The notes under the pieces are model-generated. The model searched no databases. It was given only the letters and a program-made list of their open reading frames with translations, and was not told the origin of the DNA. From Morinoia aosen (Eukaryota > Arthropoda > Malacostraca > Amphipoda > Talitridae), in the NCBI GenBank assembly GCA_030386875.1, contig CM059563.1, positions 16,386,001-16,450,000 on the forward strand: a stretch of DNA of 64,000 nt. The letters are read 5' to 3'. Shown here in pieces: positions 22,875 to 36,062 of the stretch (positions within the stretch are counted from its first letter, which is position 1; the number at the start of each line of letters is the position of its first letter). Made by a program: the position numbers and the translations under genes.

Positions 22875-23256
22875 ATGATTGGTTATAAATTAGTTTGAGC
22901 CTCCCTTTACAACAACAAAGATGTCCAAAGAGAGGAAGGATGAAGGCACCATTTAGTATGGAGTAAAGGAAACGTAGAATCTATGCACAAAGAGTGTTCC
23001 CGCAAGAGATCATGTGTGCATAGAAACAGTAAGATAAAAAAGAAGATTATGAAATAAAATAAAAGTTGAAAAAGAAAATCAGAGGTGCTGAAAAACAGGA
23101 CAGCAGTGAACCGAAAAATATATGGTTCTTAACAAAATAAAAATCTTTTGTATCAACAACAAGGTGGGCTACCTAACTCTCAGCTCAAGACCTCACATTT
23201 TCCCCCTGGGGGTGCTAATTTCCTTAGATACAATAGTTTTATCCCCCCCCGAGGGG
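22875..23256 (-). mobile_element. SINE-like copy, full length with target duplication
   Basis: Full-length copy of the extra-segment subfamily (aaagagtgttcccgcaagag). It is flanked by similar 12-13 bp repeats: aaaaagtacttta at the left and aaaaagtgtctta at the right. It ends with the constant tatcc-rich end and gagggg. Confidence 0.85.
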
Positions 23257-25148
23257 AAAAAGTGTCTTATGCAGAGGAAAGTATACATACTGGTAACGTC
23301 CTACCTGCATCACATCATACTGAACAGTGAACACAATTATCAATTGCAAGAAAGTTTCTAACAAATAGAGCATCTCAACTCAAAAATTTACGCAATGTCA
23401 CGACGATGAAGACCACCTCCCCCACCAGGAATCTGGCGCCCCTACACACGGCCTGCGCAGAGGGCGACAGCTCCAAAAGCTCTTTCCCAACGAAAAAACG
23501 AGAATGGCTTCTCTTCATTTGCCCGTGCACTCGAGCACGCACTCAGCCAGCGACTGCAGCTTTCAGGACTACCATCAGAGAATTGCTGAGCAATCGCCGT
23601 TTTTAAGTGCACCCAGCACAAACTTTAAATGCTCTTATCAGTGTCACTCTTTTCAATCTAGGGCGAGGCACCGGGCATTCTAGAGTGGATGATACGCCGT
23701 ATCCGACCTGAGAAATGAGACTCATTAACCAGAGCACCATGGGAGACCACAAGCGTACGGACAAAGGGCCCGACTGCCCAATTAGCGAGACCAACGAGGG
23801 TCCACACCAACCCACGACATGTGATCTTCAAAGACAGGTTATGAGTACACCGCATCCTCAAAGCATGGAGCTCCCAATTAGCAAACAGCCTGGGAACATG
23901 TACGCCAGCTAAATCTATAAAGGGATACGTACATGGTGAGTCATAGTACCGTTAAATTTATATATAAGGGGTATGCGCAGGAATTGTAGCGAGTTCACTA
24001 ACATGTTTCTTCGACAGCAAGATATTAACGGCACGAGGAACCTGGAGTGCCAGTAGGATAATGACGAAGGGCATGTTGTGAAGCTATAGCCTGGGTGGAT
24101 TACGAAATTCCCCAAGAAGCGGAAATCAAATAGCACATTTTTGTAATAAGAAATTTTTTCAGTGACTAGCTACTGCCAGCGACGCAGAACATAGGATAAT
24201 TTTGCAAATAATGCGGATGGAAACTGGTAGGATCGAATCGCAAGCGGTGCCACATCTAGCGTTAGTGATGCATATCATCCAACACAAATTTACGTCTAAT
24301 TTTCCGAGCATCCGAGACAAAGCTTCGAGAGGGTAAGCCGAGGCAGATATTTCATTGACACAGCGAAGCGTTAGCTCGTGTAGGGTTATAGCTAGAGAGC
24401 GAAGGCGAGTCAAGAGTGTTCTCTCTGAAGGTATACACCTATGGTATCGACTACCTCCACCATTTAAGATAACTGCTTCATTTACCACTATAATAAAATA
24501 CAACAGTAACATTATCACACAAATCCCATACGGATCAAAGTACCAAATGAACAAGTAACTATCAGTCAAAGATCCTTCAAGAAGGGCCTCTAGATTTCCC
24601 TGCAAATGCAGCCCTCTACCGTTTAGACGCGGCAAGCTGAAGCGACGCTGCTTTTAAAAATTGCATAATAATTCTCGAGGAGATGGGTTTCCAGGCAGAC
24701 AAAGGAGCGCAGAGCCGTGCTTCAGAACTGGTCGCCAGCACCGGGCACGGTGGACCAAGTAATTAATGAAGGTCGCTGGAGACAGCACACTTCGCCCGAT
24801 TCAAGTAAGAAAGCCTGATTAAACTGAGGGGCCAATTTCTCCAGCCGCGCTTAAGAGAAAAGCGCTGTAACTCAACAACAGCGGGAGGTAAATTTGATGC
24901 TCTGCCACCGCAGAGAACTCTAATAAATGCGTGGAGAAACTCAGACTCACAGAAGCATACGTGCGCGTTCGCATGTGCAAGTCGAGCATTGTGTTTGGCG
25001 CGTTCCACCAGTTCGTCATTGTATGCGAACTCAAATTTGTATGAATGCTCATAAAGACCCTATCCCTGAAATGCCTCAATATGTAAGACATCCACCCGCG
25101 ATTGAATCATTAAATCACATTACATCCAAAAAAAATGTTGCATACATC
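23257..25148. other. Unique DNA, no supported gene
   Basis: Several frames of 60-158 codons occur (the longest on the minus strand at 24159-24635), but none has a recognisable domain, splice context or repeat origin. G+C-rich patches lie at about 23410-23620 and 24690-24990. Confidence 0.4.
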
Positions 25149-25378
25149 TTAACACATTCATTGCGGTACGACCCACCGGTGGGTCGTAGTTAGGTTTTTC
25201 CTGCTGCGAAACGACCCATTGATGGGTCGTTTTGAAAAATTCTAACAACCTTTCTAAAGTAATGGTATTTAACAGGCCCGGTTAATGTTTGATATTTACA
25301 GATTTGGTTATCACTTTTGACTTTAAATTTCATTTGAATATTGAACTTCTGTTTAACCTATCGCAGTTAACGTGTTAA
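25149..25378 (+). mobile_element. piggyBac-type MITE, best-preserved copy
   Basis: A 230-bp element with TTAA at both ends. The left end is ttaacacattcattgcggt, the right end the inverse of ttaacacgttaactgcgata. Just inside the left end is the perfect 16-bp palindrome gacccaccggtgggtc, followed by a second near copy (gacccattgatgggtc). No coding capacity. Confidence 0.8.
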
Positions 25379-26019
25379 AACTTTCACCAATATTTCGTTA
25401 CCAGACGACATGAATTTCATCCTGAAATCGAAATTATTCCACACAACCCAGAGATATATTGTTCCTCAACATGCGTGCATGATCCCCTCCAGGCACACAT
25501 CCCTTATACAGGCACACATCTCCTAAAGCAGCAACACATCGCTTTAACATCGTTCAGGACACACAGCCTCCCACGGCGCCTGCCAGAACTTCCTCAAATG
25601 TTGCCGCGTAAACATGAACTTCAGTCCTCACAAATCACGTACGCTCAAAGCTAATTCATTGCCCATAAAATGAAGTTCACGCTTAAATATTACCCAGTTC
25701 CATATTTCAAAGTAACTGCAAAAAGTTTCAACAAACGATCACCTTGGATAGAACGAGCCCGTAAAATTATACTTTTCTCTGCGCTACGGATTAGAGATCC
25801 TATCGAGTTAATCTTGGAGGCCGCCGTTCAAACGCTCTGCTCACAAAATGAGCAAGTTATGGGATTGGAAATTCTGTCGAGATTACAAGGTCAGTCTAGC
25901 CGGTATTTTGACCTACGAATATATTTGGTTTGACCATATGAAGCCCTGATACGGACCTGCAATATTGCCGACCGTGTCAAGCTTGTCCCTGCCAAGTCTC
26001 GGCTGGATGGTAGATCGAC
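25379..26019. other. Unique DNA, no supported gene
   Basis: An 87-codon plus-strand frame (25670-25933) is unrecognised. A short run repeats ggcacacatc near 25493-25530. Confidence 0.4.
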
Positions 26020-27350
26020 GATAATGCATGCGAGTGAGGCGTGCCTTGACAAATGCAATGATAGTATGAGGGTATGAGGCGTGCATTGACAAATGCAATG
26101 ATAGTATGAGGGAATATGACATGCCTTAACAAATGCAATGGTAGTATGAGGGTATGAGGCGTGCCTTGACAAATGCAATGATAGTATGAGGGAATGTGAC
26201 ATGCCATAACAAATGCAATGGTAGTATGAGGGAATGTGGCGTTCCTTGACAAATGCAATGGTAGTATGAGGTAATGTGGCGTGCCTTGACACATGCAATG
26301 ATAGTATGAGGGAATGAGGCGTTCCTTGACAAATGCAATGGTAGTATGAGGGAATGTGGCGTTCCTTGACAAATGCAATGGTAGTATGAAGGAATGTGGC
26401 GTGCCTTGACAAATGCAATGATAGTATGAGGGAATGAGGCGTTCCTTGACAAATGCAATGGTAGTATGAGGGAATGTGGCGTTCCTTGACAAATGCAATG
26501 ATAGTATGAGGGAATGAGGCGTGTCTTGACAAATGCAATAATAGGACGAGGGAATGAGGCATGCCCTGACAATTACAATGATAGTATGAGGTGTGCCCTG
26601 ATTATTAGAATGATATGAGGGAATGAGGTGTGCCCTGATTATTACAATGATAGTATTAGGGAATGAGGCGTGCCTTGATAAATGCAATGATAGTATGAGG
26701 AAATGAGGTGTGGCCTGATTATTAAAATAATAGTATGAGGGAATGAGGCGTGCCCTGATTATTACAATGATACTATGAGGAAATGAGGTGTGCCCTGATT
26801 ATTACAATGATACTATGAGGAAATGAGGTGTGCCCTGATTATTACAATGATAGTACGAGGAAATGAGGTGTGGCCTGATTATTACAATAATAGCATGAGG
26901 GAATGAGGCGTGCCCTGATTATTACAGTGATACTATGAGGAAATGAGGTGTGCCCTGATTATTACAATGATAGTACGAGGAAATGAGGTGTGGCCTGATT
27001 ATTACAATAATAGTATGAGGGAATGAGGCGTACCCTGATTATTACAATAATAGTACGAGGGAATGAGGCGAGACTTGACAAATACAATGATAGTACGAGG
27101 GAATGAAGCGTGCCCTGACAATTACAATGATAGAATGAGGGAATGAAGCGTGCCTTTACAAATGCAATGATAGTATGAGGGAATGAAGCGTGCCTTTACA
27201 AATGCAATGGTAGTATGAAGGAATGAGGCATGCTCTGACGATTACAATGATATTGTAAAGAAACGAGACGTACCCTATCATATACAGGAATAAAGAGAAT
27301 GAGGTGTGCCATGGCAACTACAATGATAATATAAGAGAATGAGGCGTGCT
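26020..27350. repeat. 40-bp minisatellite, about 33 copies in three blocks
   Basis: The unit carries gcaatgatagtatgaggg and aatgaggcgtgc. The left block has cttgacaaat, the middle block (about 26580-27060) has cctgattatta, and the right block is mixed and decays toward 27350. All three minus-strand frames are open over long stretches (148-236 codons) because 40 is not a multiple of three. These are not genes. Confidence 0.95.
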
Positions 27351-27775
27351 CTGACGAATAAAATTACTGTAATACAACAGAATTACATGTACTAATTGTT
27401 ACTCTGTAATGTAAGAGAATGCTATGAAAGAAAGCGATGTATCATTACTAAGAACTTACACCCCAAAGTACAAGGTCAGCTATGACGACAAACGAAGCAC
27501 ATAACACACACCTAATGGAAGACGAGCCGCAGGAATCTAATTACCGCCAGCCTTTGAGGAGAGATTTTACCTTAATAGGAGTGCCGGAGAAGCGCTCTGA
27601 TTCAATCACGAAGGTAAAAAAACACAAGGAAAGATTTACGGTGACTTTTAAAAACATGGAGAGCTTTCTCTGCTGGTCAACTTAGTAGGGACAGACTTCT
27701 ACGGATAAAAGAAACCATCCTTGACTGAAAACGTGAATTACAGGAGCTTCGTAGACGGAGCTAAATAGTCAATGG
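27351..27775. other. Unique DNA, no supported gene
   Basis: A 67-codon plus-strand frame (27482-27685) has no recognised domain. Confidence 0.4.
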
Positions 27776-28330
27776 TCCAATGACAAATGAACCAAATGAA
27801 TTAATGCTTCAAAGACAAATAGACCGAAAAAAAATAATGCTTCAACGACGAATCAAAAGAGTCAAGGCTTAAGTGACAAATTAACCAAAACAATTAATGC
27901 TTCAATGGCAAATAAACCAAAACAATTAATGCTTCAATGACAAATAAACCAAAACAATTAAGGCTTCAACGACAAATAAACCAAAGGGATTGATTCTTCA
28001 ATGACAAATAAACCAAAAGAATTGATGCTTCAATGACAAATAAACCAAAAGAATTGATGCTTCAATGACAAATAAACCAAAAGAATTGATGCTTCAATGA
28101 CAAATAAACCAAAAGAATTGATGCTTCAATGACAAATAAACCAAAAGAATTGATGCTTCAATGACAAATAAACCAAAAGAATTTATGCTTCAATGACAAA
28201 TAAACCAAAAGAATTAATGCTTCAATGACAAATAAACCAAAAGAATTAATGATTCAATGACAAATAAACCAAAAGAATTGATGCTTCGATGACAAATAAA
28301 CCAAAAGGATTGATGCTTCAACGACAAGCC
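27776..28330. repeat. 32-bp minisatellite, about 17 copies
   Basis: The unit carries cttcaatgacaaataaacca and aaagaattgatg. The central units are almost identical. The left units are more diverged (tgacaaatgaaccaaatgaa), giving a gradient of decay. Confidence 0.95.
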
Positions 28331-30537
28331 ATACGTCGTGAGAACCCCGAAAAATTAGTGGAGTACCCAAGGCTGTCAAAGTCATTCTGCTATAGTGAAG
28401 ATCCCAGTATAATGTCTCATTACTTCTTCCAGAGGTGAGAAATGAATAATGTAAGGTTTGTTGTTACGGGAATCTTACTGCGTTAGTGGAAACCACAGTA
28501 AATATTTTCACTGTTCTATAGAGAGGTAAAAAGTGAATTTAAGGATTGTTGCGACGAAAAAGCATCGTGAAACGTTGGTTGGAGAGTAACAAGGTGCTTT
28601 AATACTTAAAAAAAAGGATATTTGTAACTTGGTAGAGCAGCATTAAATTGGGCCGAAAACGCTACACGATAGGGGCAGACCTAGAAGAAATCGAATTAAA
28701 AATACAAGTCTGAATAAAAAAAAGGACCGCGGACACGCACGTACCTCGATCTGTACGACATTTAATAAAATGTTTTTTTACGCATATTACCCTAATAAAA
28801 CATCGCACTCAAATAACTTTGTAACAAAAATTTGCCGCGGCAGCTAGTAGAAACTCGAGCACACGAGACTTACACACGTATTGCGCACGAGACTTTCACT
28901 GCCTTGCGTTTTCTAGGAAAAATTGTCATTTCCACTCATTGAAGCTTATCAAGGATTGACTCTACTTGAAAGTTGCCACAAGGGCGGGCATGTGCAGCCC
29001 TTGACATCGTCTGCCCACTCTGCTCTGCAGTAACCTTCGTGTTCAAGACCCGGCATTTCAACCAATTCACGTTCTAACCTTACAGCTCACAGACTAAGTT
29101 CTGCATTGCAAAGGTAAAAGCTGGAAAACATAACGTAGACAAGTTCATTTAGACTAGCTTACGCTGCTAGCTCTACCGCTACGACTGTATAACTTGGCAG
29201 AAATTCCGGCAGTAGGGTTTTTGCGTGCAGCGCGCTCTAAATGTCGTCTCTGACAAATGATGCTCTGGAGGTAGGATGAATGTTACAGCAGAAGGCACAC
29301 GACACAGCTCAAAGGCAGGCAAGGACTTTTTACTTCGAGACATGCACAGCTGGTCCTAGTCTCAATTAGGGTTTTGATAAAAAAATGAGAAACAATGATA
29401 GGAATATGTTTTTTAAATAACCAAAAACATTAAACTAGCAAATACTTCATTAAACCTAATTCTGAAAACACCCATCATAATTAGTGAGAGTTGAAAAAGG
29501 CTTCTGAGGTCTCTCGTCACTCGACCTTTCAAATTCTACGATGAGGAATTGACCGTGCCAGGATGTCCACGTTCACTCTCCTGCACACGGAAAATCTCAA
29601 CAAGAAAGAACAGCAAACACCCCCCACACGCAATATACTGAACGCTCATGCATCACTGATACGTCGCGCTCAGGATTAACCAGCGAGATCAATTGTAACG
29701 CTTACATGGTTCTCGGAGCAGTTGCCGAGACCTACTCTACCCTCCTACATTTCCGCAGCCCATCTGAAGCTAAGGTAAACTATACACAGACCTTTTGCTC
29801 TCTTCCTACTTCATTTCCTGCCGTGCGACGCGCAGTACATGAAGACAAAAGAGCTGTAAATTTTTTTGCGGGCGAAAATATAGAGTGGATTTTGCCTGTC
29901 GAAATGAGCAGGAGGTGTAGAATAAGCATAAGCTCCATTCAATAAGAGGACATTGCCTTGCTACACTCAGCATATCATTTAAGGAAGTCAAACAGAACAT
30001 GTCTTCTGCTTTGATTTATACTTTTCGTATGTACTCGCACGTATATCAATTGGATGGATGCATAAGGGAAATACTTAAACTTTGTTTTGCGAACAGTATG
30101 AAAAAATAAATATATGAATGATTATTTAAGCAGCTTAGTATTTCTCGAAATTGTTTATTAGTCATTTTTTTCAAAAACTAACATTTTCAAATCCATTTCT
30201 CTCTAAAAAACTTAATATTTTATTCCAGTTACTAAAAATTCATTATATTTTGCTTCATTTTAATAATGTGTAACTAAAATTACAGATAGTTATTTTTCTT
30301 CACTTATTTTTTATTCTTTTTAGCTTTACTTTTCAATTGATAACCTGCGATTTCGTGCCTACGTTAAATACAAAATTAATTAAAACTACAATACACACAA
30401 AAAACCATCGGCAGTCTCACTTCCAGATTCATCTCGTTATACATTAATTTCCAACCTTTATAGATTAAGGTCCTTTAAGGTTGTTCACGTTTAGAAATAT
30501 ATAAAAAATGCTTCTCTGTAAAATTACTTACATTTCA
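28331..30537. other. 2.2 kb of unique DNA, no supported gene
   Basis: A+T-rich with a G+C-richer part at about 28840-29300. A 79-codon frame at 29706-29945 is unrecognised. No repeat family of this window is present. Confidence 0.5.
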
Positions 30538-30810
30538 TGCGGATTAGATGTTAATTTATCGATTCCCGTAACTCAGCAGAGGCGTTTCCACGGGAAGGAA
30601 ACGTGGACTTAAGGAAACGTGGAATCTATGCACCTTAAACAGTAAGTTGAGAAAGAAGTTTATGAAACAATAACAGTTGAAGTAGAAAATGGTAGGTGCT
30701 GCATACAGAACAGCAGTAAACCGAAAAAAGGTGATCCGTAACAGAACAAAAACCTATTCTAGTTAAACAAAAGGAAAACATACATAACCTTTAGTACGTA
30801 CCCTCCCTGG
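30538..30810 (-). mobile_element. SINE-like copy that hosts a minisatellite
   Basis: Starts with the tail region gcggattagatgttaattta. It continues with aaacgtggaatctatgcacc, gaagtttatgaaac and cataacctttagtacgtacc, reaching the ccctgggagtgctaat segment, which is then expanded into the array at 30800-31985. The SINE end follows the array. Confidence 0.85.
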
Positions 30811-31985
30811 GAGTGCTAATTGCATACCCAATTGGGAGTGCTAATAACATACATCTCTTTGGAGTGCTAAACACATACACCCCTTGGGAGTGCTAATCAC
30901 ATACACCCCTTGGGAGTGCTAATCACATACACCCCTTGAGAGTGCTAATCACATACACCCTTTGGGAGTGCTAATCACATACACCTCTTGGGAGTGCTAA
31001 TCACATATTTCCCCTGGGAGGGCAAATCACACATTCACCCTGGGAGTGCAAATCCCACATTCACCCTGGGAATGCAAATCCCACATTCACCCTGGGAATG
31101 CAAATCACACATTCCCCCTGGGAGTGCTAATCCCACATTCCCCCTGGGAGTGCTAATCACACATTCCCCCTGGGAGTGCTAATCACATATTCCCCCTGGA
31201 AGTGTTAATCACACATTCCCCCTGGGAGTGCTAATCACACATTCCCCCTGGGAGTGCTAATCACACATTCCCCCTGGGAGTGCTAATCACACATTCCCCC
31301 TGGGAGTGCTAATCACACATTCCCCCTGGGAGTGCTAATCACACATTCCCCCTGGGAGTGCTAATCACACATTCCCCCTTGGAGTGCTAATCACACATTC
31401 CCCTGGGAGTGCTAATCACACATTCCCCCTGGGAGTGCTAATCACACATTCCCCCTGGGAGTGCTAATCACACATTCCCCCTGGGAGTGCTAATCCCACA
31501 TTCCCCCTGGGAGTGCTAATCACATATTTCCCCCTGGGAGTGCTAATCACATATTCACCCTGGGAGTGCTAATCACATATTCACCCTGGGAGCGCTAATC
31601 ACACATTCCCCCTGGGAGTACTAATCACACATTCCCCCTGGGAGTGATAATCACATATTCCCCTGGGAGTGCTAATCACGCATTCCCCTGGGAGTGCTAA
31701 TCACATATTCCCCCTGGGAGTACTAATCACACATTCCCCCTGGGAGTGATAATCACACATTCCCCCTGGGAGTGATAATCACACATTCCCCTGGGAGTGC
31801 TAATCACACATTCCCCTGGGAGTGATAATCACACATTCCCCCTGGGAGTACTAATCACACATTCCCCCTGGGAGTGATAATCACATATTCCCCTGGGAGT
31901 GCTAATCACATATTCCCGTGGGAGTGCTAATCACATATTCCCCTGGGAATGCTTATCACATATTCCCCCTGGGAGTACTAATTCC
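30800..31985. repeat. 26-bp minisatellite, about 45 copies, inside a SINE copy
   Basis: The unit is cacacattccccc followed by tgggagtgctaat. This is exactly the segment that occurs once in each complete SINE copy, for example at about 23195-23220. Left-edge units (cacataca, ttgggagtgctaat) are more diverged than central ones. Confidence 0.95.
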
Positions 31986-32015
31986 CACAGAGATGATACA
32001 ATAATTATATCCACC
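31975..32015 (-). mobile_element. SINE end after the internal minisatellite
   Basis: After the last array unit, the sequence ctaattcccacagagatgat followed by acaataattatatcc is the SINE's terminal part in its normal order. Confidence 0.8.
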
Positions 32016-32840
32016 CACCAACAACATCCCCATCGTCCCAGAGGGGTACATTTCATGCAACTCTTCTTCGTTTAATATGCTCCGCCGTAAAGTGCTGTTA
32101 TGAGCAACCACAAGGAGCAGCATTATTAGCCCCAAGAATTCCAGACATTGCGGCTTCCGAAATTCCCAAGATGCTGCTACAAAATAAATGGGTTCCGGTA
32201 TGAACGAAGGTATCTTTGATACGTACAGCTTCTAAATTTGGGAGCTGAAAATAGAAATACTCTTCGATACATTTCCTATCATTTCCTCAAAGGATAGATA
32301 ACTGCTTCTTGGGTGCAAACAAACGACCATTAAGAGCTTAACTTTAGCTTTGAGTGAGAACATTTCCAGAGTCTCATATATGTTCCATTTATTATTAATT
32401 CGTCAACTAAAATGTGACAGCAGTGCTTAAAATTTCATCCAAAAAGCGTTTAAATTACTAGAAAAATGCACTACCTTTCCTCTTCTACTTGAGAGTAAAA
32501 TAATACGTCATACCTCTGTAAATGCACGTATTTTTATACTTTTTCCTATCAGTCGAAGAAAAGCTCCAAGGCGGCTAAATTTTCACGACTATAGCCTTCC
32601 TTGAAATAGTAACTAATTTTAAAGACGTGGATAAAGATATGGAAATCGCCTTTCGTATCTTCCAGCGGACTATTTTGGGTTTACTTACACTATTTTATCC
32701 ATTAATGATTCAAGGCTTAACCTACATTCCGCTGTTCAGGGATTATCACGGATAACTCAATTGAATTCGAGCTCAAGTGGAACCACGTCGGTTCAAAATT
32801 TACGTGTTCCGACCACCACAGATAGCCACGTGGCAAAAGA
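32016..32840. other. Unique DNA, no gene seen
   Basis: Only short frames. The last 13 bases (acgtggcaaaaga) are the left target duplication of the next SINE copy. Confidence 0.5.
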
Positions 32841-33220
32841 TTAATTGATTATAAATTAGTTATAGCCTCCCTCTGCTACAACAAGGATGTTCAAAGAGAG
32901 GAAGGATGAAGGCACCATTCAGTATGGAGTTAAGGGAACATGGAATCTATGCACAAAGCGTGTTCCCGCATAGATTCCCGTGCTCATAGAAAAAGTAAGA
33001 TAGGAAGGAAGGCCATGAAACCAGATAAAAGTTGAAGAAGAAAGTCAAAGGTGCTGAAAAACAGGACAGCAGTGAACCGAAAAAAGATGGTCTTGAACAA
33101 AAAAACAACGAAAAATTGATTTTAATAATAAGGCCTCCCTAAGTCTCAGCTCAGGACCTCAAATTTTCCCCGTAGGAGTGCAAATTCCCATAGATACAAT
33201 AGTTGTATCCCCTTGAAGGG
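32841..33220 (-). mobile_element. SINE-like copy, full length with target duplication
   Basis: Flanked by acgtggcaaaaga (32828-32840) and acgtggcacaaga (33221-33233). It belongs to the extra-segment subfamily (aaagcgtgttcccgcataga) and has the constant end gttgtatccccttgaaggg. Confidence 0.9.
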
Positions 33221-33439
33221 ACGTGGCACAAGAGGGCGTACGCATCTCCACGGAGAAAAAGTGAAAGTAAATATCTTAAGATGAAGGATAAGACTAAAGA
33301 ATAACAAGAACAGAAAGAAAAATAAGAATGAAGAATAAAAGACGTTGACACTCGTTCTGGTCAGTCACACAGTACGCCGATTGGAGACCCATTAAAGAGG
33401 TAGATAAGTATACAACGAAAGATGATGCCTTCCTTTTTT

Positions 33440-33680
33440 GCTAGTTCAAAATCCCCTCGTCCACAGCAAAGGCAATTTCAAGATAGCGAAGAAGATGGAT
33501 TAATTAGTATGGACTTGACAAAACAAGGAATATATGCCCATGGTGAGTTTCCACACAAGATCCCTTGCGCATAATAATAAAAGGTTAAGAAGAAAAGGCT
33601 ATGTCAAGATAGAGTGAAACGTTTGAAAACTACTATAAAAATAGCAGGCATGAAAGATCACGAAAGAACGACTCTTTAAG
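33440..33680 (-). mobile_element. SINE-like copy, diverged
   Basis: Carries cacagcaaaggcaatttcaa, ttagtatggacttgacaaaa and ggtgagtttccacacaagat. The right third is eroded. Confidence 0.6.
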
Positions 33681-35714
33681 CTGAGATAACCAATCAATAA
33701 ACTTTTTGGCGGCGGCAATCCTTGTTGCATGAATAGAGAAACCTAACTGATAGGAACCTATCGAGTATCCTATGCCTCTTGAGGGAGGTGTAAGGCCTTC
33801 CTGACCACAAATCTACATCTCCCACAAATTCTTATTGCAAGTGAAGCTAATTGCGCGTTGGGTAGCTCGAGTTCACACATTGAAGCATTAGTTTCCCAAG
33901 GTACAATGATTAGGACAGACACCATACCAACTTGAGTGTAGATTAGGAATTCTACCTGTCCTTAAAAGCACCACATTCCGAAAATCGCCGAAATACACCA
34001 CCCATCATTCAATCCTCTGGGAATTCAAATACATTCCTCAAAACCGCAGATTCCAACACCAACTACCGACGACTAAAATCAACTTTAGACATTCAATTAA
34101 CTGCAATTCAATGCCCCGATCACTCCCAAAAGATCATCTGATGAGAGCTTTTTTCAAAGCCAGCTGCGACGGACACCATTGCTCGGCCAGAACAGCAAAG
34201 CATGAATGAACGGATCCCCACCATTGCCACGTCACGGAGCTGTCGAAGCCAGATATTTTCCAGGTGGAAGCTGCTGCCGCGAGCCCCAGATCAATAATTT
34301 AATTTGGACGACACGGCTTATTATCAAAGGCAGCCACGGGGTGGCGCTAATGCGACGTGTCTCCCTACATGCAAAGCTGCTCGCCTCGTGATGTAAGCAC
34401 CACTCATTTGAGTTTCGAACGACTCCTGCAATCCCATCAACTATTCAGCCATGAACCATCATCCAATTTGCAACTAAGGACACCTATCCCCTAATTGGCA
34501 ACTATAGGCACATCTCCGATCGGCCACTGCGCCATTGCAAGACTGCAAATTAAGCAAATCAAATCGGGCGTGCTCGTCATGAGAGCCAATTTTAACTCGG
34601 CTGAGCCTAATCAGCTGGTATCCTAGATACCAATGATGTTGGTAATTATATAAATACATCCAGTGTGATCGACTTGACGAGTGCAGCTGACGTCAGCACT
34701 TCTGTCAGACGGTGCTCGAGGCGCGTGCCGAGCGTGGATAGGAGAGCGACCACAGCAACAAAGTCGGCCTTAGCTATTTTAGGTGTGCAGCTACGTGAGA
34801 AGTACTAAACTCAGTGACTCGCTATCACGGGTACCTTCGCTTTTACTAATAACGCGAATTTCCGTTGGAATAAAAGTGAACACATGTCATGTCCCTAGTA
34901 CGAACCGTTAAATTCTACCACAAGAAGGAGTGAGGACGGTTGAGCGTGAGTCCGGCATCTGGTCTGCTACAAAAAAGAAACCTGCAAATTCAGCACAACA
35001 CGGCGTGGAAGGAGCGACGCTTGCGCAGCAGTGACTTGGCGGTTATAAAAAAGAGGGACTACCCAGCCGAGGAAGGCGACGCCTGCGCTCTCAACTGGCA
35101 GCGTGATCTCAACGACGGCGCGGCCACGAGCTTACAGCAAGGGCAGGGTCGTAGCAACAGCAACAACAACAGCGATCAGCAGCAGTACACGACGATGTGG
35201 GCAGCTGCGGCAATGGTACAGCACCTGTTATAACAGTCGCGGAAGCTGCGGCAATCCCAGCAGCTCGAGAGCTATTTAAAGGGTACGACGATAGTTAGAG
35301 GGATCATTCTAGCCTGAAAATCCGCCGCTGAAAGGTCTCCTAGTGCCACTCCTTTAACTTGTTAAATTTGCATACGGCTGGCACACCGTATTAGACTCCG
35401 ATCTTGTGTTAATTTTCACGTAAATAACTTAACGTAAAATGCGAGACCCTATTAGCGTATTTCGTCATCGCTGCAGACTCCAAGCTACGTAACGGTATTG
35501 TAATAATTGTTATTCCTGAATTTGCTAGTTTCATCGATCTCTTGTCATGTGTTCATCCTTCATTAAAGCAAGAAAAATGTGTGGCCACATTGAAAGAAAT
35601 GTGTTTTCTTTCTGAAAATAACTCCTTTGATTTGAAGATCCGACTTAAAACGATTGAAAACTTGAAACGACGATAAACCTGGATTCGAAAAAAAAGTAAT
35701 GTACGACACACAAA
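33681..35714. other. 2 kb unique DNA, possible promoter region, no identified gene
   Basis: The stretch 34680-35260 is richer in G+C and contains CAG/CAA-rich sequence (agcaacagcaacaacaacag) in a frame that has no ATG start near its left end. It might be 5' UTR or coding sequence of an unrecognised gene, or part of an old LTR. I cannot decide. Confidence 0.35.
34645..34654 (+). promoter_or_regulatory. Possible TATA box
   Basis: tatataaata lies about 70 bp upstream of the G+C-rich stretch, and a TGACGTCA-like ctgacgtcagc follows at about 34688. There is no transcript evidence in the sequence, so this is only a candidate. Confidence 0.25.
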
Positions 35715-36062
35715 AGATCAACAAAACACCAGAGATCAACAGAACACCAGAGATCAACAGAACACCAGAGACCAACAGAACACCAGAGATCAACAGAACA
35801 CCAGAGATCAACAGAACACAAGAGATCAACAGAACACCAGAGATCAACAGAACACCAGAGATCAACAGAACACAAGAGATCAACAGAACACCAGAGATCA
35901 ACAGAACACCAGAGATCAACAGAACACCAGAGATCAACAGAACACCAGAGATCAACAGAACACAAGAGATCAACAGAACACAAGAGATCAACAGAACACC
36001 AGAGATCAACAGAACACAAGATATCAACAGAACACAAGATATCAACAGAACACCAGAGATCA
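35715..36062. repeat. 18-bp minisatellite, about 19 copies
   Basis: The unit is gatcaacagaacaccaga, with variants cacaaga and cagagacc. As 18 is a multiple of three, the plus strand reads as repeats of INRTPE, giving a 231-codon frame with an ATG at 35699. There is no signal peptide or other context, so I do not call a gene. Confidence 0.95.

Noticed and set aside
24159-24635. 158-codon minus-strand frame
   Set aside because: No domain, odd composition, internal shadow frame on the other strand, and no splice or start context.
25891-26687. Overlapping 148- to 236-codon minus-strand frames
   Set aside because: All three frames are open over the same 40-bp array, which shows a repeat effect and not coding selection.
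34940-35233. 97-codon frame with a Q/N-rich stretch
   Set aside because: It begins at TTG, not ATG, and has no recognised domain or splice signals; kept only as a note in the region entry.
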